A stretch of 64,000 nucleotides of DNA from Paenibacillus harenae (GCF_030812415.1 NZ_JAUSST010000004.1:558001-622000); one strand, 5' to 3'. Counted from the stretch's first letter, positions 15,677-26,551 are shown. Translations and numbers: made by a program. Notes: a model not told the origin generated them from the letters alone.

Positions 15677-15711
15677 TTTATGCAAAAACGATTAAGAAAG
15701 TAGGGAGAAAG

Positions 15712-18700
15712 ATGTTTGCAATATTTCATAGGTACTCCAGATGGATTTGTGCGCTAACAACGTTAGTTGTACTTGTCACGAGCATTATGCCAATAGGCGC
15801 ATTGGCGGCAAGCCAAGCGGCCGCAACATTTATCACCTCGGTTATCACTTCATCGAGTTCGGTACAACCCGGACAAACCGTCACGTTAAACGCTATTGTA
15901 ACCGCACCGAGTACCGGGCGAGTCTTAGTGGATTTGGAAATCTTCGACTCCTCCGGGAACAAGGTCCATCAACAGTTTCTTGACGACCAAGAAGTAACGG
16001 CAGGCGTATCCAGATCATTCCCGTTCAATTGGGAGGTTCCTGCCGCACAAGCACATGGAACGTACCTGGTAAGCCTGGGCATTATGAAGCCGGGGTGGGA
16101 GGAACAGCTAACCTGGCATGCCGGCGCTGCTGCTATAGAGGTGTCGGACACCCCCGCCAAAGTCGTTTCGTTATCGGCGAACGCGACACCGAATCCCGTT
16201 GCAACCGGAGAGGCCGCGCAAGTTAATGTTCACGCCAAGAGCTCGACCGAGCTTACGGACTCCGTTGTAGAGATTACGGTATATAATGCCGCTCAGTTTG
16301 TTGTATCGCAGCAACGTTATACGGATGTAGCGTTCAATGCTAATGAGGAAAAGTCATTTGCCCTTCTTTGGACGGTGCCGCGAGGGATTCAAGCAGGCGA
16401 ATACCGCGTTGGAGCCGAGGTCCTTAGTCACGACCGTAATGTTTCGTATTGCAAAGAAACCAACTTGACCTTGCTCCAAGTCGTTTCTTTGCAATCGGGG
16501 CCGACTCCCGGCAGAGCAGACGCGTATGAAACAGCCGCCCTTGCCATACCGGAGCAATTAACGGCAGGCGGCCTTCTTGATATCAGATCGAAGGTGAAGC
16601 CTTCCTCGGATTCGCTTGCTTTGGTAGATGTAGAGATTTTCAACCCTTCCGGAGCGAAGGTGCATCAGATGTTCTTCGATGAGCAATTTCTTGACGATGA
16701 ATTTGTTTCGACTTATCCGTTATTATGGAAAGTTCCAGCCGATGCGGAACTAGGCACGTATGTCATTCGAATGGGGATTTTCAAACCGGGTTGGGGCGAG
16801 CAGTATAGCTGGAACTCCGAGGCAGGTTCCTTCGTTGTATCGGAAGAAACGCAGCCTGAGGATACGACCCCGCCTAGCGTTCCAAGCAACCTGGAAGCAA
16901 CTCCTGGCGACGGCCAAATTTCGCTGGATTGGACCGACGTCCCCGAACTTGATCTGTCCCATTACAATGTACATGTTTCTTTGGACAAAGGCGCAACCTG
17001 GACCTCCATGTTTAATGTCGGTCTTTCCGCATCCTATACGATTCTTGGATTAGAGAACGGGAGAGAGTATACCTTCGCCGTATCAGCCGTCGATTATACA
17101 GGCAATGAATCCGCCAAATCCTCGGCAGTCGCAAGTACGCCCGTTTCTTCCATCCCGACGGAAACGATCGCGCCTCCGACATTAAAACAAATTATTCCTC
17201 AAGACGGAGGAAGAGTAATCGTTATCTGGGAGCCGGTTAATGACGCCGCCCTTGCCGGTCATAAGCTTTATGTATCCAAAGACCGAGGCGTAACCTGGAA
17301 TGAACCGATTCCTGCTCTCGGCATGGCGGCATTCTTCCCATTGGAAGGCCTTACCCCAGATCAACACTATACAATTGCCTTAACCTCCGTGGATACGGAA
17401 GGGAAAGAATCGGTTAAATCCAATCGAAAAACAACGATTCCTACGCTTGACATGGATCGAACGGCTCCTGAGGCCCCTGTTGGATTACAAGCGGTTCCCG
17501 GGGACGCTAAAGTTACTCTTGCGTGGAATGAATCTTTGGAAGGGGATTTACGGACTTATAACCTTTACATGAAGGGAAACGACGGAAGCCCCCCTGCGCG
17601 AATTTCATCTATACAAGAGAAAACGACGTTTATCCAGGCCAATCTTGAAAACGGCGTGAAATATACGTTCTATGTAACCGCACAGGACATGTTTGGCAAT
17701 GAGTCCGTATTTTCTTCTCCTGTGGAGGCTACGCCTGTGCATGAAGAAGATACGATTCCGCCGCCTATACCTATAGGCGTTAAAGCCGTTGCAGGCAACA
17801 AGAAGGTAGATCTGTCTTGGGATGGAAGCATATATGCGAATGAAACGGATTTTGCCGGATTTAAAGTCTATGTGTTCAGGGATGGAGCTGAACCGTATGT
17901 GGAACAGAGCAGCTATAACCATCATATCGTACTTAATCTCGAAGACGATACTACCTATGCCTTTAAGGTGACCGCATACGACACGTCGGGCAACGAGTCG
18001 GCGCCTTCGGAAGCGGTAGAGGCTACTACGCCCTCAGGCCCGGACGAAACGCCGCCGGCCGTTCCCGCAGATTTGGAAGCAGTAGACGTTAACGGGGATA
18101 TTATCCTTTCTTGGAGCGCAGTTGCGGATCAAGACCTGAGCCATTATCAATTATACATTTCAGACAACGACGGAGTTGCGTGGCAGCCTGCAATCTCCGT
18201 AGGTAAAGCAACGAACTATACCGTTACAACACTGGCTAGCGGTAAAACCTATGTATTTGCATTAACTTCCGTTGACCTAGTGAACAACGAATCGCTGAAA
18301 TCGGAAGCTGTGAGTGTAAGTTATTCCGCATTTGTTGTGCCCGAGCGCCTTAAGGTACAGCCGGGAGTGGGCCAAGCCTTATTGACATGGGACCCCATAG
18401 TAAATGATCGTTTGGCGGGCTACCGCGTGTATGTATCCAGCGATAACGGCGTGAATTGGAGCCCTCCCCTCGACGCTGGTACAACGAATCAGTACATGGT
18501 TGAAGGGCTGACGAATGGAGATACCTATACCTTTGCAGTCGCTGCAATAAGCGCAAACGGGAAGGAATCGGTGAAGTCGGATACGGCGATCGGCAAGCTA
18601 GCGGAAGATGTATTTATGCCTGCCGATCCGATAGCGGTTGCTCCTCCGTTATCGCAAACGGGCAGAACTTCTTTTGCCGACCGGGTTTCGTTCCTATATG

Positions 18701-21700
18701 AAGGAGCGCAAGCGACTCAAGCAGGAGTCCAAGCGGGAGCGATTGACGAGGACCGAGTTACGATTATTAGAGGCAAGGTTCAAGGCACGCAGGGAGAGCC
18801 GTTATCCGGTGTTAAGATTACCGTTCATGCGCAATCGGAGGTTGGGCGTACGTACAGCCGTGCGGATGGACAGTTCGACATTGCGGCTGACAGCCGTTCT
18901 ACGGTAACGGTACAATACGAAAAACCAGGGTACATGACGATTCAACGCAAAGCGGAAACATCGCCTCTTGCATTCTCTTTCCTGCCGGAAGCCGTCATGA
19001 CAGCCCTCGATACGAAGGTTACGGAAATCGAAGCGAATGGAACGGACTATCAGATCGCTAAAGCGAATCCGGTAACGGACCAGGACGGAACAAGACAAGC
19101 GAGTCTGCTCTTCGCGCCAGGAACGACGGCCACGATGAAGCTCGAAGACGGGACGGTTAAGGAGCTTGCTTCCTTGAGCGTTCGTGCCACGGAATATACG
19201 GTAGGCGAATTGGGCCAAGAGGCGATGCCTGGAGAGTTAACCAATATGGTTGCTTACACTTATGCGGTTGAGCTCTCGGTAGACGAGGCTATCGCAGCGG
19301 GCGCGAAGGAGGTTGCCTTTAACAAGCCTGTTTATGTATACGTGGATAATTTCTTGAACCATCCAGCTGGAATCATTGTGCCTAATGGATACTACAACCG
19401 TTCTAACGGGGCATGGGAAGCGCAGGAGGACGGCGTAGTTATAAAGGTCATAAAGATTGAGAATGGAATCGCGCATCTCGACGTGGATGGCGACAATGTC
19501 ATCGATGGAGAAGATAAGCTCTCGCAGCTGGATTTACCCGAAGCGGAGAGAGTGCGTTTAGCTGCTATGTTTTCGGCAGGAGAAAGCTTCTGGCGAGTTC
19601 CCGTTAACCATTTCTCGCCATTCGACTTTAATCAGGTTCGAGCAGCTTTGCCTGAGGATGTTATTAAACCGCCTTATGTTTCGCCAGAGCTTAAAGAAAA
19701 TTGGTTTAAGCATCTGGAAGATAAGCTTTCGCCTAAGACGCCGGACAAGAAAGATGAGCCCATCGAATGCAAGGAAGGGTCGATCATTGGCTGCGAGCAG
19801 CAGTCTTTAGGCCAAGTGATCGATATCGCGGGAACTCCTTTCAAGCTTTCGTATGACAGCAAGCGTTCCGTTGGTTATCAAGATAAGAACAAAATAAAAA
19901 TACCGATCACGGATAGCCGAGAGCTGCCGCAGGGGCTTATTCGGGTCGAACTCGATTTTTACATTGCAGGCAACAAAATTTCTAAGACTTTCGGATTGGA
20001 GAAGAATCAGAAATTCGAGCTGGTATGGGATGGAACGGATGCGTTCGGTAGACCGCTTATCGGTAAGCATCCTTACTTCTCCGAGCTCAGGTATATCTAC
20101 AAGAACGATATTGAAGCGGCAAGAAAAGATTACAATGATCCAGATAAGAAAAGCTCTGTGTTCGGCAGAATTCCCGGCGGTAACGTTGCGGATGCCGGCG
20201 GAGGGGTATCGAACACGCTTGATACGGAGTACGTAAACGGCAGGGACGAAATTGCCGTCAAGCAAGAATGGAACGGATATATCGAAAGTCCGACGGATGT
20301 TTTTCAAGACATGGGCATCGCCGGCTGGAAGCTTAGCGACCACCAGTTTCTGAAAGAGTACGACACGTTTGTTGTAGAGGACTGGACGGCCTTGCTGCCT
20401 AGCACGTATACGCTGCCAGTCGGCGCGTTTGCTCAGCATATGGTGTATGGCAAGGACGGGGACATGTACTATACCATCGCAGAAGGACCTTACAATAATA
20501 TAAAACATGCGATTTACCGAATTACCTCCAACGGCATTAAAGAAAAAGTGCATGAAAGCGCCATGGAGCATGAGGTTATTGCAGTAGGCAGCGATGGGAC
20601 CATGTTTACGATTTCAAGCTTCGGAATTTTCCGTAAGCTGCCTCATGAAGCGAATCTTGTTTATTTCGCGGGGGGCGGGGAAGTCGGACTGAATGATTAC
20701 GAGGATGGCATGTCAGCAACCGAAGTAACGATTAAAAGCATGAACGGAGAAAGTGACCCGGAGGTCGGACCGGACGGGAGCTTATATTTCAAGAACTATA
20801 ATAATGGCCATAAACTTAATCGAATCGATCCTAATGGCCGAATATACTCCCTGTTCGCTTATAAGACTTATGTCCTTAATCAACGTGCGGAATTGCTTAG
20901 CAATATCCCGGCATTTAAAGGGAACGTTACCAAAAGGAATTTCGGGAATATAGGCGATTTTAGAATCGGAAATGATGGAACGATTTACACGACCATTGGG
21001 ACTTTGGTCTGCGCAACAGACACCGATGGCTGTAAAGAACAAGATTTGTGGGACACTCGATCTCTTTTTCGCTCCGTCTCTCCATCCGGTGAGATCAAAC
21101 ACATTGCCGGAAAAGTAAGACCGTTCAATTATGCAAGCATCCCATACTGGGAATGGTACTTCCATGCCTCCACAGGGCTTGTATCCAGTATAACGAACGG
21201 CATGGATGCCAAGGAGGCCGTGTTGAAACCTAGACGGGAATTCCAACTGGATGACAGCGGGAATATTTATGTCATGGAGATGGAGCTTAACCGAATCTAT
21301 ATGATCACCCCGGAGGGGATCATCCACCCATGGGATCCGGAGACGGTAGAGAAGATTAAATCGATCGCAGGACCGAATGCCCTGAACGTCGACGCCGACC
21401 TGAGAATGTCGGTACAGCCGGACGGGACCATCTACTTCTGGACCGGATCTAAATGGTTGAAGGTTTCTAAGGCCAAATCGACGTCTAGCGCGGTCGTTGT
21501 TCCGGATTCAACCGGTTCTGTCGGATACAAATTCGACAGCTCAACAGGCCGCCACCTTCAAACCGTGCTTGGCTTAAACGGAGAGGTGCTCGTAGACTAT
21601 AGTTACGATGCGGAAGGGCGTCTAATAGGATTGAAGGATTCGGATGGCAGCGAGATTATATTGGAGAGAGACGCTTCAGGTGTGCCTCAAGCCATTGTGG

Positions 21701-24654
21701 CCCCTAACGGACAACGTACGGAGCTCCATATCGCCCAGGGGCAATTGCGGGAAGTGACGAACTCATTGGGAGACACCTACTCCATGACGTATGATTCACG
21801 CGGGCTGATGGAATCGTTCACGGATCCCGAGAACAATAAGAAGAGCTATGCGTACGATGATAAAGGCTTCTTGGTGAAGGCCGTTACTCCTGAGTTTGGG
21901 GAAAAAATCTTAGAGCGTAAGGAGCTTGATGACGGCCATATCGTCACGTTTACCGATCCGGATAACCGGGTCAGCAAATACCAGGTGAAGTACAGCGATA
22001 ACGAGATGTCGTTTATAGCGACGGATCCTACGGGTCATTCGATCGTTACCGCAACGAATAACGATGGAACGGTTGTCACGACGTATCCGGACGGATCTAC
22101 GAGTACGACGAAAATGGCGGTTGATCCGCAGTGGGGGATGGCTGTCCGTTACCCTCAAGAAATGAAGCTCGTAGCAGCGAATGGGAAAACATCGACTACA
22201 ACCATGTCAAAAGAGGTAACATTGTCGAATCCTCTTGATCCGCTGAGTGTAGTTACGACAAAAACGACGGTAAATACGGATGGCGTTGTCAGCTCGTCGC
22301 ATTATGATTCTGCAGCACGCAAGAACACTTATACGGGGGCGAACGGCGAGCTGTACGTGTATACTTTCGACGAGGAAAACCGTCTTGTAAGAGAGGAAGA
22401 GGGCAATGGCAAGATTGCGCCTGTTGAGTACTCTTATGATGAGCAAGGCCGATTGAAGAGGACTACGCAAGGCTCGCAATTTGAAGAGTATACGTATGAT
22501 GCCAAGAACCGTATAGAGTCCGTAACCGATGCTTCCGGGTATACGAGGACCTTCGGGTTCGATGCTTTGAATCGGGTGGAGAGCATTACAACGCCAGAGG
22601 GTAAAGTATATCGGAACCAATATGACAAGAATGGCAACGTTACGAAGCTTATCATGCCTGATGGCGCAGAATACGGCAGAAGCTTTAACGGTAACGGCCT
22701 CTTTGAAGGATTGTGGCTAGGCGACACGCTAGCGGGTTCCACTTACTATTCAGCTGCTGGTCTGAAGGATCGATCTGTCTTGAACAGTAAACGGGAAATT
22801 GAATATATCCGGGATCCAGGCAATAACTATCTGCTTGAAACGAACGACCCTGATATCCAGCGAACATTCGGTTACGATCCTCAAGGCCGCTTGGAGAAAA
22901 CGGAGAGTATCATTGGAATGGATAGGCAGCAATTTATTTATACGTATGAAGCTGGAAGCACGGCTTTAAAGGATATGGAATGGAAGGGCATTGCCCAGGG
23001 GAAATTCGGATACAGCTATGACAATCTTGCGAATCTCTCAAACATTCATGCCGCTTTCCATTCATCGACAGGTCCGGTCTCCTTCGATATGCCTATCCAT
23101 TGGAATGCGAATAATACGATTTCCCAATATGGACCATTCCATTATAAGTATGAGGAAGTCGGCAAACGTTTCAGCTCTGTAGAGGATGAAAAGATGAATG
23201 TCTCCGTCAGCTACGATTCAATGGGAAGAGTAAACGGCTTTGTTAACACGCAGAACGGAAAAGAGGTTTATCGATTGAGCGGCGTGTATAACAACCGCGG
23301 ATTGATGGAATCCAAGACGGTTACGCTGCCGGATGAAACCATTGCGTATTCGTATATTTATGACGGGGATGGACAACTGAAGACCGTTACTCGCACTAGC
23401 AGCGTAGAGGGCACTACGGTAGAAAAGTACAATTATGATCTCAATAAAAACCTTACGAGCCGCGAGATTACAGGCTCTGCGGCAACCAATCATGTCATCG
23501 GTGATTTTGACCAGCTTGAGAAAGTAGGCAACGTGTCCTATCAGTATGATGCAGACGGCCAGCTTTCGCAAAGAGGAAACGATACCTTCTATTACACCGT
23601 GAAGGGCGAGCTGTTAGAGGCTGCGATCGACGGCAAAGTGATTCGCTACGGGTATGACGCTCTGGGCAGAAGAACGTCCCGTGTCAGTGCCGAAGGAACA
23701 ATCCAATATTTGTACGGCAATCCGAAGGATCAGAACCAAGTTACGCATTCCGTCGATCCTGGCGGGGTTGTTACAGCGTATTTGTACGGCCCGGGCGGTC
23801 AAATCATGGCCATAGAGCGTAACGACCAACGTTACTATGTCATAACGGACCAAGTGGGTACCCCAGAGCGTATTTACGATGAAGCGGGCAGCTTGGTGAA
23901 GAAGCTTCGCTATGACAGCTACGGGATGTTGCTGTCCGATTCAAACCCTGAGTTTGAACTTGCGCTTGGGTATGGCGGTGGCATTGAGGACAAGAAAACG
24001 GGACTCGTTCGTTTCGGTCTTCGTGATTATGACCCGGCATCGGGACGTTGGAATTCAAGAGATCCGGTTCTCTATGAAGGCGGCCAAGCAAACCTGTATT
24101 CTTATGTAAATAACGATCCGATCAATAAGCGCGATCCAAGCGGTACTTTTGCTTGGGGAGGGAATTTCTTTATGGGCCCTGGCGGCGGGTTGGAATACTA
24201 TGGTAACCTGGAAGGCTGGCGAATTTGTGCAGAACTTGGCTTTGGAGTAGGAGGAAGCGAGATGTCAGACATTAATCCTTATTCGGAGCTTCCTGCTAAC
24301 GGAACCGCGACTTTCGAAGCCAGCGGCGAATTCGGAATAGGACCTTTAGCAAACATAAAACTAGGTGAATCGTTCGATCTCAATGGATTAGGCAACGGAG
24401 GAAGTATTTGCTCCAACTCCGATTTCATTGGTCAAGGAAACATAGGACCTCTTACTTATGACGATGAGGAGGGTTTTTCATTCGATTGGAAAGCAGCGCA
24501 GGAAATGGACAATAAGTCCGTTGATAAGCATATGGACAATCTTAAGAAATTTCCTTGGAATGATCCTAGGAAATGGGATAAATGGTCAAAGGCCGCTTCG
24601 GGAAAAGCGCTCTTAAAATTCTCGTTTAAGATTTGCGCGGGTCAATCGTGGTGA
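15712..24654 (+). CDS. Giant secreted YD/RHS-repeat protein with FnIII-like domains
   Basis: About 2980 residues from the ATG at 15712 (AGGGAG upstream). Order: signal peptide (1-31); three beta-sandwich repeats of about 110 residues (35-370, GTYLVSLGIMKPGW / GTYVIRMGIFKPGW type); six fibronectin-III-like domains (about 383-963); a carboxypeptidase-regulatory-like domain (about 1020-1085); a Ca-loop-like DVDGDNVIDGED near 1262; an RHS entry block (GQVIDIAGTPFKLSYDS, about 1370); a beta-propeller-like region (about 1577-1923); YD repeats (about 1937-2750); the RHS core (GLRDYDPASGRWNSRDP, about 2770) ending in DPSGT; and a 165-residue tail unlike the rest. Such proteins form a shell around their C-terminus. 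The tail could be a toxin, but shows no catalytic motif I recognise. Confidence 0.92.
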   Translation: MFAIFHRYSRWICALTTLVVLVTSIMPIGALAASQAAATFITSVITSSSSVQPGQTVTLNAIVTAPSTGRVLVDLEIFDSSGNKVHQQFLDDQEVTAGVSRSFPFNWEVPAAQAHGTYLVSLGIMKPGWEEQLTWHAGAAAIEVSDTPAKVVSLSANATPNPVATGEAAQVNVHAKSSTELTDSVVEITVYNAAQFVVSQQRYTDVAFNANEEKSFALLWTVPRGIQAGEYRVGAEVLSHDRNVSYCKETNLTLLQVVSLQSGPTPGRADAYETAALAIPEQLTAGGLLDIRSKVKPSSDSLALVDVEIFNPSGAKVHQMFFDEQFLDDEFVSTYPLLWKVPADAELGTYVIRMGIFKPGWGEQYSWNSEAGSFVVSEETQPEDTTPPSVPSNLEATPGDGQISLDWTDVPELDLSHYNVHVSLDKGATWTSMFNVGLSASYTILGLENGREYTFAVSAVDYTGNESAKSSAVASTPVSSIPTETIAPPTLKQIIPQDGGRVIVIWEPVNDAALAGHKLYVSKDRGVTWNEPIPALGMAAFFPLEGLTPDQHYTIALTSVDTEGKESVKSNRKTTIPTLDMDRTAPEAPVGLQAVPGDAKVTLAWNESLEGDLRTYNLYMKGNDGSPPARISSIQEKTTFIQANLENGVKYTFYVTAQDMFGNESVFSSPVEATPVHEEDTIPPPIPIGVKAVAGNKKVDLSWDGSIYANETDFAGFKVYVFRDGAEPYVEQSSYNHHIVLNLEDDTTYAFKVTAYDTSGNESAPSEAVEATTPSGPDETPPAVPADLEAVDVNGDIILSWSAVADQDLSHYQLYISDNDGVAWQPAISVGKATNYTVTTLASGKTYVFALTSVDLVNNESLKSEAVSVSYSAFVVPERLKVQPGVGQALLTWDPIVNDRLAGYRVYVSSDNGVNWSPPLDAGTTNQYMVEGLTNGDTYTFAVAAISANGKESVKSDTAIGKLAEDVFMPADPIAVAPPLSQTGRTSFADRVSFLYEGAQATQAGVQAGAIDEDRVTIIRGKVQGTQGEPLSGVKITVHAQSEVGRTYSRADGQFDIAADSRSTVTVQYEKPGYMTIQRKAETSPLAFSFLPEAVMTALDTKVTEIEANGTDYQIAKANPVTDQDGTRQASLLFAPGTTATMKLEDGTVKELASLSVRATEYTVGELGQEAMPGELTNMVAYTYAVELSVDEAIAAGAKEVAFNKPVYVYVDNFLNHPAGIIVPNGYYNRSNGAWEAQEDGVVIKVIKIENGIAHLDVDGDNVIDGEDKLSQLDLPEAERVRLAAMFSAGESFWRVPVNHFSPFDFNQVRAALPEDVIKPPYVSPELKENWFKHLEDKLSPKTPDKKDEPIECKEGSIIGCEQQSLGQVIDIAGTPFKLSYDSKRSVGYQDKNKIKIPITDSRELPQGLIRVELDFYIAGNKISKTFGLEKNQKFELVWDGTDAFGRPLIGKHPYFSELRYIYKNDIEAARKDYNDPDKKSSVFGRIPGGNVADAGGGVSNTLDTEYVNGRDEIAVKQEWNGYIESPTDVFQDMGIAGWKLSDHQFLKEYDTFVVEDWTALLPSTYTLPVGAFAQHMVYGKDGDMYYTIAEGPYNNIKHAIYRITSNGIKEKVHESAMEHEVIAVGSDGTMFTISSFGIFRKLPHEANLVYFAGGGEVGLNDYEDGMSATEVTIKSMNGESDPEVGPDGSLYFKNYNNGHKLNRIDPNGRIYSLFAYKTYVLNQRAELLSNIPAFKGNVTKRNFGNIGDFRIGNDGTIYTTIGTLVCATDTDGCKEQDLWDTRSLFRSVSPSGEIKHIAGKVRPFNYASIPYWEWYFHASTGLVSSITNGMDAKEAVLKPRREFQLDDSGNIYVMEMELNRIYMITPEGIIHPWDPETVEKIKSIAGPNALNVDADLRMSVQPDGTIYFWTGSKWLKVSKAKSTSSAVVVPDSTGSVGYKFDSSTGRHLQTVLGLNGEVLVDYSYDAEGRLIGLKDSDGSEIILERDASGVPQAIVAPNGQRTELHIAQGQLREVTNSLGDTYSMTYDSRGLMESFTDPENNKKSYAYDDKGFLVKAVTPEFGEKILERKELDDGHIVTFTDPDNRVSKYQVKYSDNEMSFIATDPTGHSIVTATNNDGTVVTTYPDGSTSTTKMAVDPQWGMAVRYPQEMKLVAANGKTSTTTMSKEVTLSNPLDPLSVVTTKTTVNTDGVVSSSHYDSAARKNTYTGANGELYVYTFDEENRLVREEEGNGKIAPVEYSYDEQGRLKRTTQGSQFEEYTYDAKNRIESVTDASGYTRTFGFDALNRVESITTPEGKVYRNQYDKNGNVTKLIMPDGAEYGRSFNGNGLFEGLWLGDTLAGSTYYSAAGLKDRSVLNSKREIEYIRDPGNNYLLETNDPDIQRTFGYDPQGRLEKTESIIGMDRQQFIYTYEAGSTALKDMEWKGIAQGKFGYSYDNLANLSNIHAAFHSSTGPVSFDMPIHWNANNTISQYGPFHYKYEEVGKRFSSVEDEKMNVSVSYDSMGRVNGFVNTQNGKEVYRLSGVYNNRGLMESKTVTLPDETIAYSYIYDGDGQLKTVTRTSSVEGTTVEKYNYDLNKNLTSREITGSAATNHVIGDFDQLEKVGNVSYQYDADGQLSQRGNDTFYYTVKGELLEAAIDGKVIRYGYDALGRRTSRVSAEGTIQYLYGNPKDQNQVTHSVDPGGVVTAYLYGPGGQIMAIERNDQRYYVITDQVGTPERIYDEAGSLVKKLRYDSYGMLLSDSNPEFELALGYGGGIEDKKTGLVRFGLRDYDPASGRWNSRDPVLYEGGQANLYSYVNNDPINKRDPSGTFAWGGNFFMGPGGGLEYYGNLEGWRICAELGFGVGGSEMSDINPYSELPANGTATFEASGEFGIGPLANIKLGESFDLNGLGNGGSICSNSDFIGQGNIGPLTYDDEEGFSFDWKAAQEMDNKSVDKHMDNLKKFPWNDPRKWDKWSKAASGKALLKFSFKICAGQSW

Positions 24655-24836
24655 CGATCATCCCGGTAAGCCCAAGAGGAGAAGCCGATCTGAAGAAAAC
24701 GAATGATGCGCTTGCACCTTTTTGGGGGACACGATACGGAATCCGCTTCCGCTACGGAAAGGACGACGCCTCAACGGCCGTGCCGCGTTTTTTGAAGACG
24801 ATTCGCACCTTGAAGCTCGTGAAGGAAACGAAATAG
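24633..24836 (+). CDS. Short reading frame after the RHS gene; remnant or immunity candidate
   Basis: A 67-residue frame overlaps the last 22 bases of the RHS gene. Starts are TTG 24633 or GTG 24648/24651, none with a good ribosome site. The peptide is basic, with a GTRYGIRFRYGKDD stretch, and has no signal or membrane segment. It could be a small coupled partner of the RHS tail, but it also reads like the C-terminal end of a lost larger protein. I do not recognise it. The terminator at 24876 follows. Confidence 0.35.
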   Translation: MRGSIVVTIIPVSPRGEADLKKTNDALAPFWGTRYGIRFRYGKDDASTAVPRFLKTIRTLKLVKETK

Positions 24837-24875
24837 ATATAGAACAGTAGCAGATAGTTTGAATGGCATTAAAAT

Positions 24876-24930
24876 AGCTTCCGATAAGGACGGGGGAACC
24901 CCCCCATTGTCCCAATCGGAAGCTTATTTT
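24876..24930. terminator. Strong terminator between RHS locus and CotF gene
   Basis: AGCTTCCGAT/ATCGGAAGCT closes a long stem with an inner GGAC-GGGGG/CCCCC-GTCC arm, followed by TTATTTTTG. The opposite side carries an AAAAT run, so it can serve the convergent gene too. Confidence 0.88.
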
Positions 24931-24936
24931 TGTGGA

Positions 24937-25542
24937 TTATTGCGTCCTCGTCATCGGCTGGTTTTGATAAAACCCCGTTGCCGTCGGATTAGCCGTTTCA
25001 TAGCCGCTAAGTACGGTATTCGTCGTCATTTCCTTCATCGTAGGTACTTGATAGTACCCTGATTGGTTCATATATTGCCATACTTCATAAGCTTGCTCCG
25101 AGCAGTTCATCGCTCCTTGTTGCATCATAGCCCTTAATTGCGGATTCGCGCATTCCAACGCGGCAATGATTTTCATGGTTGCCGATGCCTTATGAAGTCC
25201 AAGCAGACAGCTGGCTACGTCCCTGTCGTCCATCTGTGCCGTGGACATATTCGGACTTTGTACGGCTGGATTGTCAAGCCCGTACACCGGCGTGAAATTT
25301 TGATCTCCGCGGTAAGCAGCCGAGGGGGATGTCATTTGTCGTTGTCCGTTCAAGTTTTGTAGCGTTTGGACGGCATGATTGTATTCGGTAATCGCGAATT
25401 GCATTTGCTTGTCCATCATTTGAGCGAGTCTAGGATCCTTTGCAAAAGGACGGTAAAGCTGCATCGTATTGATGGCATTGATAGTGGACGTCAAAATCTC
25501 ATGGGCTTCAACCGTTTCGTGAGCCCCTAAATGCGCTGCCAA
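24937..25542 (-). CDS. CotF-family spore coat protein
   Basis: About 201 residues. The N-terminal helical bundle (HLGAHETVEAHEILTSTINA) and a second copy of the same pattern in the C-terminal half (VASCLLGLHKASATMKIIAA) fit the coat-F domain, and the Gln/Asn/Tyr/Met-rich tail is typical of coat proteins. I favour the TTG at 25542 because AAGGAGG lies seven bases before it; ATG starts at 25548 (too close to that site) and 25575 (no site) are in frame. CotF-type proteins lie in the spore coat. No partner genes are near. Confidence 0.85.
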   Translation of the reverse strand: MAAHLGAHETVEAHEILTSTINAINTMQLYRPFAKDPRLAQMMDKQMQFAITEYNHAVQTLQNLNGQRQMTSPSAAYRGDQNFTPVYGLDNPAVQSPNMSTAQMDDRDVASCLLGLHKASATMKIIAALECANPQLRAMMQQGAMNCSEQAYEVWQYMNQSGYYQVPTMKEMTTNTVLSGYETANPTATGFYQNQPMTRTQ

Positions 25543-25746
25543 GGTCATTCCTCCTTCAAGATGTTGGTCGAACATAGTTAGAATACCAATTCCACTGGAA
25601 AATATGCGCGGATGAAACGAGATCAGTTATAACAAGACTTTGACTTGCACGCGATTTGCTTGAAATATAAGATAATGGATATCACAATGATTCCATGCCA
25701 GGATTTGATCGTACGTTATGGACAAAGAGAAAGGAGATATAGCTCT

Positions 25747-26289
25747 ATGGCGAGAGAAGCTCATGGCGTTATTTTAATAACCGGGGTAATGGCGAGTGGA
25801 AAATCGACAGTAGCGCAGTTGCTTTCCGAACGCTTCAAGAAGTCGGTGCATTTGCGCGGAGATGTTTTCCGGAGAATGATTGTTAATAATCGCAAAGAGG
25901 TTCAGCCAGATGCCGGGAGTGATGAATTGGATCAACTACGGCTACGATATCGGCTGGCTGCACAATCCGCGGATTTATATGTTCAAGCCGGATTTACAGT
26001 GGTCGTTCAAGATGTCGTAATCGGATCGATGTTGAATGATTTTATATCCTATATGCAAAGTCGCCCGATGTACGTGGTGGTTCTTTGTCCAGACCCGGCG
26101 GTTGTAACACTAAGAGAATCTTCCCGTTTAAAAAAAGGTTATGGTGCTTGGACTGTTGAAGGGTTGGATACGCTGTTGCGAGATGAAACGCCTAGAATCG
26201 GAATGTGGTTGGATTCGTCTCATTTGACCCCCGAAGAAACGGTTGATGAAATAATATCGAGACTGGAAGACGAAGCCCTTATAACATAA
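25747..26289 (+). CDS. P-loop kinase/phosphotransferase (AAA_33-like)
   Basis: 180 residues from the ATG at 25747 (AAGGAG, nine-base spacing); an upstream in-frame stretch to 25645 has no ribosome site and no family character. Walker A is GVMASGKST (residues 12-20), followed by a gluconate/chloramphenicol-kinase-like RGDVFRRM acceptor region, a hydrophobic Walker B-type strand (FTVVVQDVVIGS) and an arginine-bearing lid (LRESSRLKKGYG). Small phosphotransferases of this type modify antibiotics or small metabolites. The substrate cannot be told. Confidence 0.8.
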   Translation: MAREAHGVILITGVMASGKSTVAQLLSERFKKSVHLRGDVFRRMIVNNRKEVQPDAGSDELDQLRLRYRLAAQSADLYVQAGFTVVVQDVVIGSMLNDFISYMQSRPMYVVVLCPDPAVVTLRESSRLKKGYGAWTVEGLDTLLRDETPRIGMWLDSSHLTPEETVDEIISRLEDEALIT

Positions 26290-26551
26290 CAATGACGGCT
26301 CCTCTGGGACCTCATCAAATATTTAGCAAAAGAGGTTTGAAAATATATTTCAAGATCTTAAACCATTCAGTTCTCAAGCTATAGTCTATATCCGTTCGAT
26401 TGCGTTGGGGTCATATTTCGATCGATACGGGCGAATTCCAAGCTTTTATTCATAGATCACTTAAATATTTTCATTGTACCCTCAAAAAGCTTGATGCCTT
26501 CGAATAGTTGTAGGTGTTGCAAACAATACATACTCACGGAGGTAATAAAAA

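Noticed and set aside
24150..24654. RHS tail called as a defined toxin domain
   Set aside because: No catalytic motif can be recognised, so only a tail of unknown function is reported.
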